Source of the DNA: JAEUOS01 sp965279115
Lineage (GTDB): Bacteria > Pseudomonadota > Gammaproteobacteria > Burkholderiales > JAEUOS01
DNA: 64,000 nt
NCBI GenBank assembly: GCA_965279115.1
Contig: OZ257137.1
Coordinates: forward strand, 1,302,001 to 1,366,000
Direction of reading: 5' to 3'
Numbering within the stretch: the stretch's first letter is position 1; each line of letters opens with the position of its first letter. A program made the position numbers and the translations under genes. The notes below the pieces were generated by a model, which saw only the letters and a list, made by a program, of their open reading frames with translations, was not told where the DNA came from and did not search any database. This document shows, in pieces, positions 1-8,589 of the stretch.

Positions 1-330
1 CTCCATGTCCGACAGGCGGTGATGCAAGGCCTCGACCAGGGCCGCCCGGCGTTTGGGGTTGTCGAGCAGGTCATCCTGCAGATAGGGATTGCGCTGCACC
101 ACCCAGATGTCGCCCAGCACCTCGTAGAGCATGCGCGCGGAGCGCCCGGTCCTGCGCTCACCACGCAGCTCCGACAATACTCCCCACATTTCGGCGCCGA
201 GCAGCCTGATGACAATTTCGCGATCCGAAAACGAGGTGTAGTTGTAGGGAATTTCGCGCAGGCGCGGTTGATCCCCTGGCAGCTCATGCTGCGGCAACGC
301 TTCGGGGGGAAGGTGCGCCAGATTGGTCAT
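1..330 (-). CDS. FAD/FMN-binding oxidoreductase, N-terminal fragment (DUF3683 type)
   Basis: Only the first 110 residues are in the window; the gene runs off the left edge. The ATG at 330-328 opens a frame with conserved segments such as REIPYNYTSFSDREIV, GERRTGRSARMLYEVLG and QRNPYLQDDLLDNPKRR. I recognise these as the N-terminal DUF3683 region of the very long (about 1,250-1,300 residue) FAD/FMN plus Fe-S oxidoreductases common in betaproteobacteria, related to D-lactate dehydrogenase/GlcD-type enzymes. The FAD and Fe-S domains lie outside the window, so the substrate cannot be assessed. The plus-strand frame over the same bases is a shadow. Confidence 0.72.
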   Translation of the reverse strand, partial: MTNLAHLPPEALPQHELPGDQPRLREIPYNYTSFSDREIVIRLLGAEMWGVLSELRGERRTGRSARMLYEVLGDIWVVQRNPYLQDDLLDNPKRRAALVEALHHRLSDME

Positions 331-456
331 GGTGTTGGCGGGTAGCCGAGTCGCGGCCGCCCAGCGGAACTTGATTCAAGTCAAGATTTTACCGCGACGC
401 AACACGGGAATCCGGCAACAACCCTGTCGGAGAAAGGGTGTATGGCGCAACCCGCT

Positions 457-474
457 GGTTCCCGGTCGGGAACC
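457..474. other. Perfect hairpin between two minus-strand genes
   Basis: GGTTCCCG and CGGGAACC are perfect complements separated by GT. The hairpin lies about 50 nt past the stop of the minus-strand thioredoxin-fold gene. It would suit a transcript-end or processing hairpin, but no T-run follows on either strand, so it is not a classical intrinsic terminator. The rest of the 192-bp gap shows only a short CTTGATTCAAG inverted repeat (370-380). Confidence 0.35.
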
Positions 475-522
475 TTGGGTGATTTACGCGGGAAAGAGCA
501 ACGGACGAGCGTTTCCCCGCCG

Positions 523-1071
523 TTACTCGACCTTTTCTTCGACCCAGCCGCGGCTGGCAAGGAAGGTTTCAAAACTTGCCTTCCTGTATTCACCGCCGCC
601 GACATACGCGTCGAACTGCTTGAAGGCGTCCACCTTGGTACGCGAGCCGCGCCGCGCCAGCACTTCCTTTCCTTGCGGATCGAGGAACGCCCATGCGGGG
701 ACGGGGCTGGCTTTCAGGTGCTTGATGGCATCGGCGCGGCGCATTTGCGTGCCGTCGGCCAGGGAAATCTGGTCATCCGGATTGCCGCGGATGTCGAAAT
801 ACGCCAGCACGTACCGGCTTGAGTAGGCCTTACGCAACTCCTCTGACGAGAAGGTGTGCTTGTTGACATACACGCAATATGGGCACTTGTTGAAGCCGTA
901 ATAGACGAATACCGGCTTGCCCTGTTGTTTGGCGACCTTGAGTGCCTGGTTGTATTCCTGGAATACCCAGCCGTCGGGCAACTCGGCACGCGCAGCGCCG
1001 GCAGCTACGACCAGAGACCCGGCCGCCAGCCAGCAGGCAAGTCGCCCCGCAAATCTTGACATACTGAACAT
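523..1071 (-). CDS. Exported thioredoxin-fold protein with CPYC motif
   Basis: Starting at the ATG at 1071-1069, the 182-residue product opens with a signal peptide (n-region SRFAGR, hydrophobic core, likely cut after AGAARA). A thioredoxin-like fold follows with redox motif C63-P-Y-C66 and a cis-proline stretch ASPVPAWAFLD. It should act in the periplasm as a thiol-disulfide protein of the thioredoxin_7/SoxW-like kind; partners are unknown. An ATG 12 bases upstream (1083) is possible, but GGAG is placed correctly only for the 1071 start. It lies 24 bases downstream of the double-CDGSH gene on the same strand, suggesting co-transcription. Confidence 0.8.
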   Translation of the reverse strand: MFSMSRFAGRLACWLAAGSLVVAAGAARAELPDGWVFQEYNQALKVAKQQGKPVFVYYGFNKCPYCVYVNKHTFSSEELRKAYSSRYVLAYFDIRGNPDDQISLADGTQMRRADAIKHLKASPVPAWAFLDPQGKEVLARRGSRTKVDAFKQFDAYVGGGEYRKASFETFLASRGWVEEKVE

Positions 1072-1095
1072 GGTCATCTCCATTAAACGTGCCGC

Positions 1096-1914
1096 TCAGG
1101 CCGAAGCCTTGAACCCGGCAGCGACATGCGAGCCGTCACAAAACGGCTTGTTCTTCGATGCGCCGCAACGGCACAGGATGGCCTGGGTCATGCGCGCGAT
1201 GGTCGCACCGGTGCCGGTGACGACTTCCATGTTGCCCGATACGGAGTAGGGGCCATCCTGCAGCGGCTCGATGGTGAGCTTGCCGTTGCGTTTTGACAAC
1301 GGCTTCATGTCCGGTCCAGGCTGCGCCTCACCACTGGCGACGAACTTGGCTTCCTTGTGCGCTCCATCGCAATACGGCTTGGTCTTCGAGGCGCCACAGC
1401 GGCACAGTGTCGCGCGTTGGAGGTTGCCCTTGCCCTTGAGGCTGATCTCGGCATGAACCGCGAGCGGCCCGTTCTCGCGCATCCGTACCAGGTTGACCGC
1501 AGGAGGTTTTTCTTCCGGGCCGCCATCATGGCGCTTGTAGGTAAGTGCCCCGGAAGGACACTGCCGGACCGTATGCATCACGTTCTCCAGCGTATCGCCG
1601 TCGGGCTTGATCCAGGGACCCTTCACATTGGCCAGAAACACCGCCGGCGCGCCAAGCACGCAATAGCGCGCATGGATGCAGCGCTTCCCTTCAAAATAAA
1701 TGGTGACCTTGGTCTGGGTTCCCTTGGAGGAAGTGATGTCGTCACCGGACGCCGCGACCACATCGCTGCCTTGCTGCGCCTCGACCGCGACCGGCGCCAT
1801 GCCGGCGATTCCTGCCGCAGACCCGCCCAGCAGCAGGCGGCGCCGCGCGGCGGACGGCAATTGCATCTCCGAACCGGAAGTGTCTACTGGCTCCGGCGTT
1901 CTAGGCGTTTCCAT
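1096..1914 (-). CDS. Tat-type protein with one Fer4_19 and two CDGSH iron-sulfur domains
   Basis: 272 residues. A twin-arginine-like N-terminus (A-R24-R25-R26-L-L-L-G-G plus a hydrophobic stretch) precedes a Fer4_19/mono-cluster domain with C79, C85 and the C119-P-S-G-A-L motif. Two CDGSH domains follow: C171-x-C173-x8-C182-D-G-A-H186 and C248-x-C250-x8-C259-D-G-S-H263. CDGSH motifs bind a redox-active [2Fe-2S] cluster through three Cys and one His, so the protein could carry three clusters. The Tat signal implies export folded with its cofactors, which is unusual because most CDGSH proteins are cytosolic. Role unknown; probably electron transfer with the adjacent thioredoxin-fold protein. 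Confidence 0.82.
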   Translation of the reverse strand: METPRTPEPVDTSGSEMQLPSAARRRLLLGGSAAGIAGMAPVAVEAQQGSDVVAASGDDITSSKGTQTKVTIYFEGKRCIHARYCVLGAPAVFLANVKGPWIKPDGDTLENVMHTVRQCPSGALTYKRHDGGPEEKPPAVNLVRMRENGPLAVHAEISLKGKGNLQRATLCRCGASKTKPYCDGAHKEAKFVASGEAQPGPDMKPLSKRNGKLTIEPLQDGPYSVSGNMEVVTGTGATIARMTQAILCRCGASKNKPFCDGSHVAAGFKASA

Positions 1915-2023
1915 TCATCACTCCTCTCACGCGCGCACCGCGCGCGAAAACGTCCCCGACGACGCGGACGGCAGGAAATGATACCGCTGAAAGCCGAGTC
2001 GCGCGCGCGCTGCCGGAGTGAGC

Positions 2024-2437
2024 CTAAAGCATGGCTACCACGACGTAACGGGCCGCTTTGCCAACGGCCATCGCGACCAGACACTTCCACCACGTCAAGC
2101 GCAGCCATCCGGCACCCACGCAAAGCGCGTCGCCCGCCAGCGGCACCCAGGAAAGCAGCAGCAGGAGTGCGCCATGGCGACGCAGCCGGTCCTCGTGAGG
2201 AACGCGCTGGCGATGCGGAATGAAACGGCCCATGGCGTAGGAAACCATGCCGCCGGCCGTGTTGCCCACCGTTGCAACCGCGAGTGCCGGCCACAGCAAG
2301 TCAGGATGAACTCGCAACACCGCGAAAAGCATCAGCTCGGACGATACCGGTACCAGCGTGGCGGCGACAAAGCTGCCAAGCAGGAGCGACCAGAGCGATG
2401 CTTCTGCCGTGAAATAGGATTGCAGGGCGTAGAGCAT
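2024..2437 (-). CDS. YqaA-family (DedA/VTT-like) small membrane protein
   Basis: 137 residues from the ATG at 2437-2435 with several hydrophobic segments. It carries the family's conserved patches: PVSSELMLFAVL near the start, GNTAGGMVSYAMGR in the middle, and a C-terminal KCLVAMAVGKAARY patch. YqaA proteins are inner-membrane relatives of DedA; their substrate is not established. The frame stays open to 2467, but the 2437 start has GGGGTGGA six bases upstream and gives the family's usual N-terminus. It is divergent from the threonine ammonia-lyase gene, 56 bp away, and its Shine-Dalgarno lies in a hairpin described separately. Confidence 0.78.
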   Translation of the reverse strand: MLYALQSYFTAEASLWSLLLGSFVAATLVPVSSELMLFAVLRVHPDLLWPALAVATVGNTAGGMVSYAMGRFIPHRQRVPHEDRLRRHGALLLLLSWVPLAGDALCVGAGWLRLTWWKCLVAMAVGKAARYVVVAML

Positions 2438-2446
2438 ATTCGTTCC

Positions 2447-2487
2447 ACCCCTTTTCTGGGGGTACAATCCACCCCCTCTTTGGGGGT
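2447..2487. promoter_or_regulatory. Tandem GC hairpins covering both divergent ribosome binding sites
   Basis: Two similar 24-bp units lie between divergent genes. Unit 1 is ACCCC (2447-2451)/GGGGT (2459-2463); unit 2 is ACCCCC (2471-2476)/GGGGGT (2482-2487) with a TCTTT loop. Unit 2 contains the GGGGG Shine-Dalgarno seven bases before the threonine ammonia-lyase ATG at 2494. Unit 1, read on the minus strand, contains GGGGTGGA, the Shine-Dalgarno of the gene starting at 2437. Occlusion of both ribosome binding sites is an inference. Confidence 0.5.
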
Positions 2488-2493
2488 CAAAAA

Positions 2494-4014
2494 ATGTCCA
2501 TCAAGCATCCGGATTATCTCCGCAAAATACTTACCGCGCCGGTCTACGACGTCGCGGAGGAAACACCGCTGGAAAAAGCGCCCGGCCTTTCGTCGCGCCT
2601 GAACAACACGCTGCTGCTCAAGCGTGAGGACATGCAAAGCGTCTTTTCCTTCAAGCTGCGCGGCGCGTACAACAAGATGGCGCATCTCACCCCCGCCGAA
2701 CTCGCCCAGGGCGTCATCTGCGCGTCGGCCGGCAACCACGCCCAGGGCGTGGCGCTTTCGGCCAAGCGCCTCGGTGCGCGCGCGGTCATCGTCATGCCGG
2801 TGACGACACCTGCGGTCAAGGTGCATGCGGTCCGCGCACGCGGTGGCGAGGTCGTGCTGTTCGGCGATTCGTTCGACGAGGCAAATGCGCACGCCCGCGA
2901 ACTCGAGGCGCGCGACAAGCTGACGTTCGTGCATCCATTCGACGATCCGGACGTGATCGCAGGCCAGGGCACCATCGGCATGGAGATCCTGCGCCAGCAC
3001 CAGGGGCCGCTGCACGCCATTTTTGTGGCCATCGGCGGCGGCGGCCTCATCTCCGGCATCGCGGCGTACATCAAGCGCCTGCGACCGGAGGTCCGCATCA
3101 TCGGCGTCGAGCCGGCCGACTCCGACGCGATGTCACGCTCGCTCGCCGCGGGCCGACGCGTGAAGCTGGACTCGGTCGGATTGTTCGCCGATGGCGTGGC
3201 CGTGAAACTCGTCGGTGAAGAGACCTTTCGCATCTGCCGTGAGCTCGTTGACGAGGTGATACTGGTCGATACCGACGACATCTGCGCGGCCATCAAGGAT
3301 GTCTTCGAGGACACGCGGTCGATCCTCGAACCCGCGGGTGCGCTCGCCATCGCCGGCGCGAAGGCCTACGTGGAACGCGAGAAGTTCAAGGGCCAGACGC
3401 TGGTCGCGGTGGCATGCGGCGCCAACATGAACTTCGACCGGCTGCGCTTCGTTGCCGAACGCGCCGAGGTGGGCGAGCGCCGCGAGGCCATCCTGGCGGT
3501 GACCATTCCCGAGGAGCGCGGCTCATTCAGACGCTTCTGCGAACTCATCGGCAACCGCAGCGTCACCGAATTCAACTACCGCATCGCTGCGGCCGAGCGC
3601 GCCCACATCTTCGTGGGACTTTCCATCCACGACCGCGCCGACGTCGCGCGCCTGGTCCGCAACCTCGCGCGCCACGGGTTCGAGGCGCTTGACCTTACCG
3701 ATGACGAGTTGGCCAAGTCGCACGTACGCCACATGGTGGGCGGCCACTCGGTCCTGGCCAGGGATGAATTGATGTACCGTTTCGAGTTTCCGGAACGCCC
3801 CGGCGCCTTGATGAAATTCCTGACCAGCATGCGCCCCGACTGGAACATCAGCCTGTTTCATTACCGCAACCACGGCGCCGATGTCGGCCGCGTTTTGGTG
3901 GGCATGCAGGTGCCGCCCAAGGAAATGGGCGCCCTGAAGAAGTTTCTTGCCACTCTCGGGTATCGCCACTGGGACGAGACCGGCAATCCTGCGTACCGCC
4001 TTTTTCTCGGCTGA
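2494..4014 (+). CDS. ilvA: Threonine ammonia-lyase, biosynthetic
   Basis: 506 residues, the length of two-domain biosynthetic IlvA. It deaminates L-threonine to 2-oxobutanoate, the first step of isoleucine synthesis. PLP lysine K54 sits in FSFKLRGAYNKM, ASAGNHAQGVA is the substrate loop and GGGGLISG the phosphate-binding glycine loop. After about residue 325 come two ACT-like regulatory domains (starting around LAVTIPEERGSF and YRFEFPERPGALM), where isoleucine and valine act in the family. The ATG at 2494 has GGGGG seven bases upstream inside a hairpin. The phzF-like gene follows after 5 bases. Confidence 0.95.
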   Translation: MSIKHPDYLRKILTAPVYDVAEETPLEKAPGLSSRLNNTLLLKREDMQSVFSFKLRGAYNKMAHLTPAELAQGVICASAGNHAQGVALSAKRLGARAVIVMPVTTPAVKVHAVRARGGEVVLFGDSFDEANAHARELEARDKLTFVHPFDDPDVIAGQGTIGMEILRQHQGPLHAIFVAIGGGGLISGIAAYIKRLRPEVRIIGVEPADSDAMSRSLAAGRRVKLDSVGLFADGVAVKLVGEETFRICRELVDEVILVDTDDICAAIKDVFEDTRSILEPAGALAIAGAKAYVEREKFKGQTLVAVACGANMNFDRLRFVAERAEVGERREAILAVTIPEERGSFRRFCELIGNRSVTEFNYRIAAAERAHIFVGLSIHDRADVARLVRNLARHGFEALDLTDDELAKSHVRHMVGGHSVLARDELMYRFEFPERPGALMKFLTSMRPDWNISLFHYRNHGADVGRVLVGMQVPPKEMGALKKFLATLGYRHWDETGNPAYRLFLG

Positions 4015-4019
4015 CGACC

Positions 4020-4865
4020 ATGCGCCTGGCATTCCGCATCCTCAACGTTTTTGCCGTCGACGGCGGCCGCTTCACCGGCAACCCCCTGTGCGTTTTCGAG
4101 GACGGGACCGGCCTGACCACCGAGTCCATGCTCGCGCTGGCGCGCCAGTTCAACCTTTCCGAGACGACTTTCGTGCTGCCATCGGAGGACGCCACCGCGG
4201 CGGTACGCATTTTCACGCCGGCGATGGAACTTCCGTTCGCGGGCCACCCGACACTCGGCACGGCGGAAGTCGTGCGCGACTTGAAGCGGTCGCCCCCGAC
4301 AATTACGCTCTCCATGCAGGCCGGCATCATCCCGGTGAGCGCGCAACAAAACGTATGGACCCTGACCGCGGGGCTGCCGCAATCACGCGGTCTTGAAAGC
4401 GGCAGGATTGACGCACTGGTCAAGGCACTGGGCCTGACGCCCCCGGACCTTGCTTCAAGCCCGCTTTGGGTTTCGACCGGGATGGAGCAGTTGCTGGTTC
4501 CACTGGCTTCAGTAGAAGCGGTTGATCGCGCGCAATCCGGTCCCGGGCTGTCCGCATTCGCCAACGACTTCGGCAAGGTCGGTATTTATGTGTTTTCTCC
4601 GCTTGCAGAACAGGAGCTTGCGGTGCGCTTTTTTTTCGGCAAGGCAGGCGGCGTACTCATGGAAGACCCGGCGACCGGATCAGCCTGCGCGAATCTCGGC
4701 GGCTACGCCCTGGCCACCGGCATTTCGCCGCCGTTTGCGCGCACCCTCTTACAGGGTAGCCAGGTACAGCGCCCTTCCCGGCTCAGGCTGTCCGTGGATG
4801 CGTCGGGAAGGATACTTGTGGGCGGTGAGGTGATCGAGATCGGTCGCGGCCACATCCAGCTCTGA
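4020..4865 (+). CDS. PhzF-family isomerase/epimerase-like protein
   Basis: 281 residues with PhzF-fold landmarks: N-terminal VDGGRFTGNPLCVFEDG, the family's catalytic-position glutamate E48 in NLSETTF, FAGHPTLGTA, and EDPATGSACANLGGYA in the second half. PhzF enzymes isomerise trans-2,3-dihydro-3-hydroxyanthranilate in phenazine producers, but most relatives have unknown substrates, and no phenazine genes are present here. It starts 5 bases after ilvA and is probably co-transcribed with it. The stop is 9 bases from the convergent ttcA stop. Family call strong, reaction unknown. Confidence 0.88.
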   Translation: MRLAFRILNVFAVDGGRFTGNPLCVFEDGTGLTTESMLALARQFNLSETTFVLPSEDATAAVRIFTPAMELPFAGHPTLGTAEVVRDLKRSPPTITLSMQAGIIPVSAQQNVWTLTAGLPQSRGLESGRIDALVKALGLTPPDLASSPLWVSTGMEQLLVPLASVEAVDRAQSGPGLSAFANDFGKVGIYVFSPLAEQELAVRFFFGKAGGVLMEDPATGSACANLGGYALATGISPPFARTLLQGSQVQRPSRLRLSVDASGRILVGGEVIEIGRGHIQL

Positions 4866-4874
4866 ACCGGGTGG

Positions 4875-5789
4875 TCAGTCTTCGACCCCGGACTCGTCAA
4901 GAATTGCGCTGCCTGGCGCGCCACACGGCTCTTCGTCGAACGCGGTATCGCCCTGCCCCGGCAACAACTGGCCGAACGCGGAGAAATCGTGCAACTCGCC
5001 ATCCATCAAGTGGCTGGGGGCGACATTGGCAAGGCTGGTGAAGATCGATTCGACGCGACCGGGATAGCGCCGTTCCCACTCATGCAACATGGCCTTCACC
5101 TCGCGTCGCTTGAGGTTCTCCTGCGACCCGCACAGGTCACAGGGGATGATCGGAAACTTGCGCTCCTCCACGAAGCGCGCAAGATCCGCCTCCTTCACAT
5201 AGGCCAGCGGGCGGATGACCACATGCTTTCCGTCATCGGACTGTAGCTTCGGCGGCATGCCCTTGAGCTTGCCGTTGTAGAACATGTTCAGGAAAACGGT
5301 TTCAAGAATGTCGTTCCGATGATGTCCAAGCGCGATCCGCGTGGCTCCCAGTTCGGTGGCCACCCGATACAGGATGCCCCGACGCAGGCGTGAACAAAGC
5401 GAACAGGTGGTCTTGCCTTCAGGAATGAGGCGCTTGACCACCGAATACGTGTCCGCTTCCTCGATGTGAAACCGCACACCCCGCGCGCGCAGATAATCCG
5501 GCAGGACGTGGGCGGGGAAGCCCGGCTGCTTCTGATCCAGATTGACTGCGATGATCTCGAAAGAAACCGGCGCGCGTTCCTGCAACATCAGCAGGACTTC
5601 CAGCATGGCGTAACTGTCCTTGCCACCGGACACGCAAACCATCACGCGGTCGCCTGCGCCGATCATGTCGTAGTCGGCAATGGCCTGTCCAACCAGTCGC
5701 GCCAGGCGCTTGTCCAGTTTGTTGCTTTCAAAGGCGCGCCGGCGTTCCTTGGGGCTGAAAACCAGCGGTCTCTCGGTCAGTTGTCGCAT
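4875..5789 (-). CDS. ttcA: tRNA 2-thiocytidine(32) synthetase TtcA
   Basis: 304 residues. An N-terminal PP-loop motif CVSGGKDSYAML binds ATP and adenylates C32 of target tRNAs. The CSLCSRLRRG and CDLCGSQ motifs supply cysteines for the oxygen-sensitive [4Fe-4S] cluster that TtcA needs for sulfur transfer. GATRIALGHHRNDILET is also conserved. The ATG at 5789 lies 8 bases after the upstream pteridine reductase stop, so the two form a minus-strand operon. It is convergent with the phzF-like gene. Confidence 0.95.
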   Translation of the reverse strand: MRQLTERPLVFSPKERRRAFESNKLDKRLARLVGQAIADYDMIGAGDRVMVCVSGGKDSYAMLEVLLMLQERAPVSFEIIAVNLDQKQPGFPAHVLPDYLRARGVRFHIEEADTYSVVKRLIPEGKTTCSLCSRLRRGILYRVATELGATRIALGHHRNDILETVFLNMFYNGKLKGMPPKLQSDDGKHVVIRPLAYVKEADLARFVEERKFPIIPCDLCGSQENLKRREVKAMLHEWERRYPGRVESIFTSLANVAPSHLMDGELHDFSAFGQLLPGQGDTAFDEEPCGAPGSAILDESGVED

Positions 5790-5797
5790 CGGATCGC

Positions 5798-6562
5798 CTA
5801 CAGATGGATCGAGCGACCGCCATCAACCGCGATGATCTGTCCGGTAATGAAGTCGGCGTCGCTAAACAGGAACGAAACCGCACGCGCGATCGCCTCGCTG
5901 CCTCCCTCGCGCGCCAATGGTGTCGTGGCCAACACGCGCGCCTGCTCCTCATCAGGTATATGACCGGCAGCAAGCTCCCTGGCGGCCGGCCATTCGATGG
6001 GCCCCGGCGATACCCCGTTTACCCTTACTGCGGGCGCCAGTTCCAGGGCCAGGGAGCGGGTAAGCCCCGCCAGGCCGGCCTTCGCTGCGGTATATGCAAC
6101 GTAATTCCTGAGCGGCCTGTCGGCATGGATGTCGATGATGTTGACGATCGCCCCCCTCGCCTTGATCAGGGCCGGCGTCGCCGCCTGGGACAAGAACAAT
6201 GGCCCTTTCAGGTTGCTGGCGAGCACATCATCCCATGCAGACTCGGTGATTTCCCCGAGTGGTGTCGGATAAAACGACGAGGCGTTGTTGACCAATCCGT
6301 CAAGACGCCCGAAAGTCCGCAGCGCCGTTTCGATCAAATCGGGCAAAGCGCCGATGTCGGCCAGTTCAGCGGCGGCGATTTCGGTCGAGCCGGAACGAAT
6401 GGCGTTGAGTTCACGCTTGAGCGTCGCGGCATCTTCACCGGCGCGACGATGGTGTATCAGGACATTGCCGCCCTTGCCGTGCAGGCGGCGCACGATCGCC
6501 GCGCCCACCCGGCGCGCGGCGCCGGTGACGAGAAAGACCTTTCCCGCAAGAGGTTGATTCAT
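5798..6562 (-). CDS. Pteridine reductase (SDR family, PTR1/FolM-like)
   Basis: 254 residues from the ATG at 6562-6560. The glycine-rich NADP motif is TGAARRVGAAI, with the TGxxxRxG pattern of PTR1/FolM rather than the usual TGxxxGxG. NNAS follows, then catalytic Y-x3-K in YVAYTAAKAG, and a C-terminal GQIIAVDGGRS. These enzymes reduce dihydrobiopterin, dihydromonapterin or dihydrofolate with NADPH. The frame continues upstream to 6883, but that extension overlaps the divergent methyltransferase gene and has no family similarity. It is followed by ttcA. Confidence 0.86.
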   Translation of the reverse strand: MNQPLAGKVFLVTGAARRVGAAIVRRLHGKGGNVLIHHRRAGEDAATLKRELNAIRSGSTEIAAAELADIGALPDLIETALRTFGRLDGLVNNASSFYPTPLGEITESAWDDVLASNLKGPLFLSQAATPALIKARGAIVNIIDIHADRPLRNYVAYTAAKAGLAGLTRSLALELAPAVRVNGVSPGPIEWPAARELAAGHIPDEEQARVLATTPLAREGGSEAIARAVSFLFSDADFITGQIIAVDGGRSIHL

Positions 6563-6756
6563 TTGGCGCACGCCAGCAACGACAGGGCTCGATTTTACTA
6601 TCCGTCCCTCGCGACGCCATAAACCCTGATCTTCGACGCGCCTGCTTGCGAGGGCCGCGCGGCACCATGCGAAAATCCCGTCCCAAAGTACTTGCCTCCG
6701 GAAATGCGACTGAATCCGGCGGGCGGCTCCATGGACAGAGTTTTCTCCAACCTGGC

Positions 6757-7908
6757 ATGAAACCCGACGCCTCCCTTCCAGCCACATCGGAATGCTCTGC
6801 CTACCAGGCTGTGCGTGATGCCATCGACGCGGCCGGCGGCTGGATCCCCTTTGAGCGTTACATGGATCTGGCCCTGTTCGCACCGGGCGCAGGCTACTAC
6901 ACCCGTGGACAGCGTCAATTCGGCAAGGGGGGAGACTTTGTCACCGCCAGCGGCATTTCCGGATTGTTCGGGGCCACGCTGGCACGGCAGGTGGCCCAGG
7001 TTCTCGAAGCGAGCGCGCCCGTCGTCCTCGAGTTCGGCGCGGGCAATGGCCAACTCGCCGCCGACTTGCTCAATGCACTGGGTAGCGCAGTCCAACGCTA
7101 CGAAATCCTCGAACTTTCACCCGCGTTGCGCGCCTTGCAGGCCGAGGTCATCAACACCGAGGCACCCGAGCATGCCCGACGAGTCGTTTGGCGTGACAGC
7201 CTGCCGACGGCTTTCAAGGGCTGCGTGATAGCCAATGAAGTGCTGGACGCGATGCCGGTGCACCTCATGGCGTGGACGCCGCACGGAATTTTCGAGCGCG
7301 GTGTCATGGCAAGCGGCAGTGCCCTTGCGTTTGCGGACCGGCCGGCGCTGGGCCCGGCAGCCAAGGTTGCGCACCAGCTGGCTTCTCGCCATTCAATCGC
7401 ACCGGCATCACTTGCCTACTTGAGCGAAATCAATCTGGCCGCCACGGCATGGATCCGTTCACTTGCGGATTTTCTGGAATGCGGCGTCGCCCTGCTGGTG
7501 GACTATGGCTTTCCGGCCCGCGAGTTTTACCATCCTCAACGCAACCAGGGCACCTTGATCAGTCACTATCGTCACCGCACGATAGAAGACGTCCTGGCCT
7601 TGCCGGGCGAGGCCGACATCACCGCGCATGTGGATTTTTCGGCGCTCGCCGATGCTGCCACCGAATCGGGACTGGACTTGCTGGGCTACGCCAATCAGGC
7701 CGGCTTCCTGATTGATTGTGGAATCACCGATCTGCTGGCCGGGACATCCGCTGAAGACGTCAACACCTACCTGCCAATGGCCAATCAGGCCAACCGCCTG
7801 CTTTCGCCGGCGGAAATGGGTGAATTGTTCAAGGTGATGGCCATTGGGCGCGGCGTCGAAGACCGGCTCATCGGTTTCGCCCGCAGTGATCGCCGGCATT
7901 CGCTCTAG
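6757..7908 (+). CDS. Class I SAM-dependent methyltransferase (MidA/NDUFAF7 family)
   Basis: 383 residues from the ATG at 6757. Conserved blocks: FERYMDLALFAPGAGYY at the N-terminus, GDFVTASGISGLFGATLA, VVLEFGAGNGQLAADLL (SAM-binding glycine motif), VIANEVLDAMPVH and VALLVDYGFPAREFYHP. This is the COG1565 family, which includes mitochondrial NDUFAF7/MidA, the arginine methyltransferase that helps complex I assembly; the bacterial role is not established. The frame is open from 6646 but has no clear ribosome site at either start. It is divergent from pteridine reductase across about 195 bp, and the cytochrome gene follows after 5 bases. Confidence 0.85.
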   Translation: MKPDASLPATSECSAYQAVRDAIDAAGGWIPFERYMDLALFAPGAGYYTRGQRQFGKGGDFVTASGISGLFGATLARQVAQVLEASAPVVLEFGAGNGQLAADLLNALGSAVQRYEILELSPALRALQAEVINTEAPEHARRVVWRDSLPTAFKGCVIANEVLDAMPVHLMAWTPHGIFERGVMASGSALAFADRPALGPAAKVAHQLASRHSIAPASLAYLSEINLAATAWIRSLADFLECGVALLVDYGFPAREFYHPQRNQGTLISHYRHRTIEDVLALPGEADITAHVDFSALADAATESGLDLLGYANQAGFLIDCGITDLLAGTSAEDVNTYLPMANQANRLLSPAEMGELFKVMAIGRGVEDRLIGFARSDRRHSL

Positions 7909-7913
7909 CAACG

Positions 7914-8573
7914 ATGCGCCTGTTGACGGCATTTCTCCTGGCAGGCTGCGCGAGCACCGCACTGGCGGTCGATGCGGACCGCAATGCCCGCGACGCCCGG
8001 GAGCGCTGGCGCGAAAGCCCCCATGGCGCGATGCTGGAGCGCATCATTCCGCCGTATCTCGAACCTTCGCGACTGCCCGAGCCAGAGTCGGCCGGCGCGC
8101 GACTGACGGGGCAGTACTGCGTCCAGTGCCACAACCTAGCCAGTCCCGCCATGCATCATGCCGAAAAATGGCCGGCGATCGTCGAGCGCATGCTGCCGAG
8201 AATGCGCGGCCATGGCAACCTGGGTCCCGCAATGCTGCAGATGATGGCTGGCCTAAAGGCACCGACCACGCAGGAAACAGAAACCCTGACGGCCTACCTG
8301 CAAAAGCATGCGCAGGTACGGGCAAGCGCGGACAGCCTACCCGAAGCCGGGCGCACCGCCGCCTGGAGCAGCTATGTCCAGGCATGCGGCCAGTGCCACG
8401 CGCTGCCCGACCCGCGACGCCACACGCGAGCCGAATGGCCCGCGGTAGTGGCACGGATGGAACGCAACATGGCCTGGATGAACCGCGTGTCGGGATCGCA
8501 GCGCAATCCGCGGGAGCCGCAATATCGCACCGAGGACATCCTCGCCTACCTGCAGCGCCACGCCCGACGCTAA
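7914..8573 (+). CDS. Periplasmic diheme c-type cytochrome
   Basis: 219 residues. A short signal peptide (MRLLTAFLLAGC...ALAVDA) is followed by two CXXCH haem c sites, CVQCH near residue 69 and CGQCH near residue 161. Each site heads a similar repeat with a following W-P-A-I/V-V-x-R-M segment (KWPAIVERMLPRM and EWPAVVARMERNM), so the protein is an internal duplication of one cytochrome module. The downstream methionines of each repeat are candidate axial ligands. It should carry electrons in the periplasm; partner unknown. It starts 5 bases after the methyltransferase gene. Confidence 0.85.
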   Translation: MRLLTAFLLAGCASTALAVDADRNARDARERWRESPHGAMLERIIPPYLEPSRLPEPESAGARLTGQYCVQCHNLASPAMHHAEKWPAIVERMLPRMRGHGNLGPAMLQMMAGLKAPTTQETETLTAYLQKHAQVRASADSLPEAGRTAAWSSYVQACGQCHALPDPRRHTRAEWPAVVARMERNMAWMNRVSGSQRNPREPQYRTEDILAYLQRHARR

Positions 8574-8589
8574 GGGCCCTCCCACCCCG

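Noticed and set aside
457..474. Intrinsic terminator
   Set aside because: The hairpin is perfect but no T-run follows on either strand, so it is listed only as a hairpin.
4020..4865. Phenazine biosynthesis
   Set aside because: PhzF relatives are common without phenazine genes, and no phzA-E or phzG is nearby.
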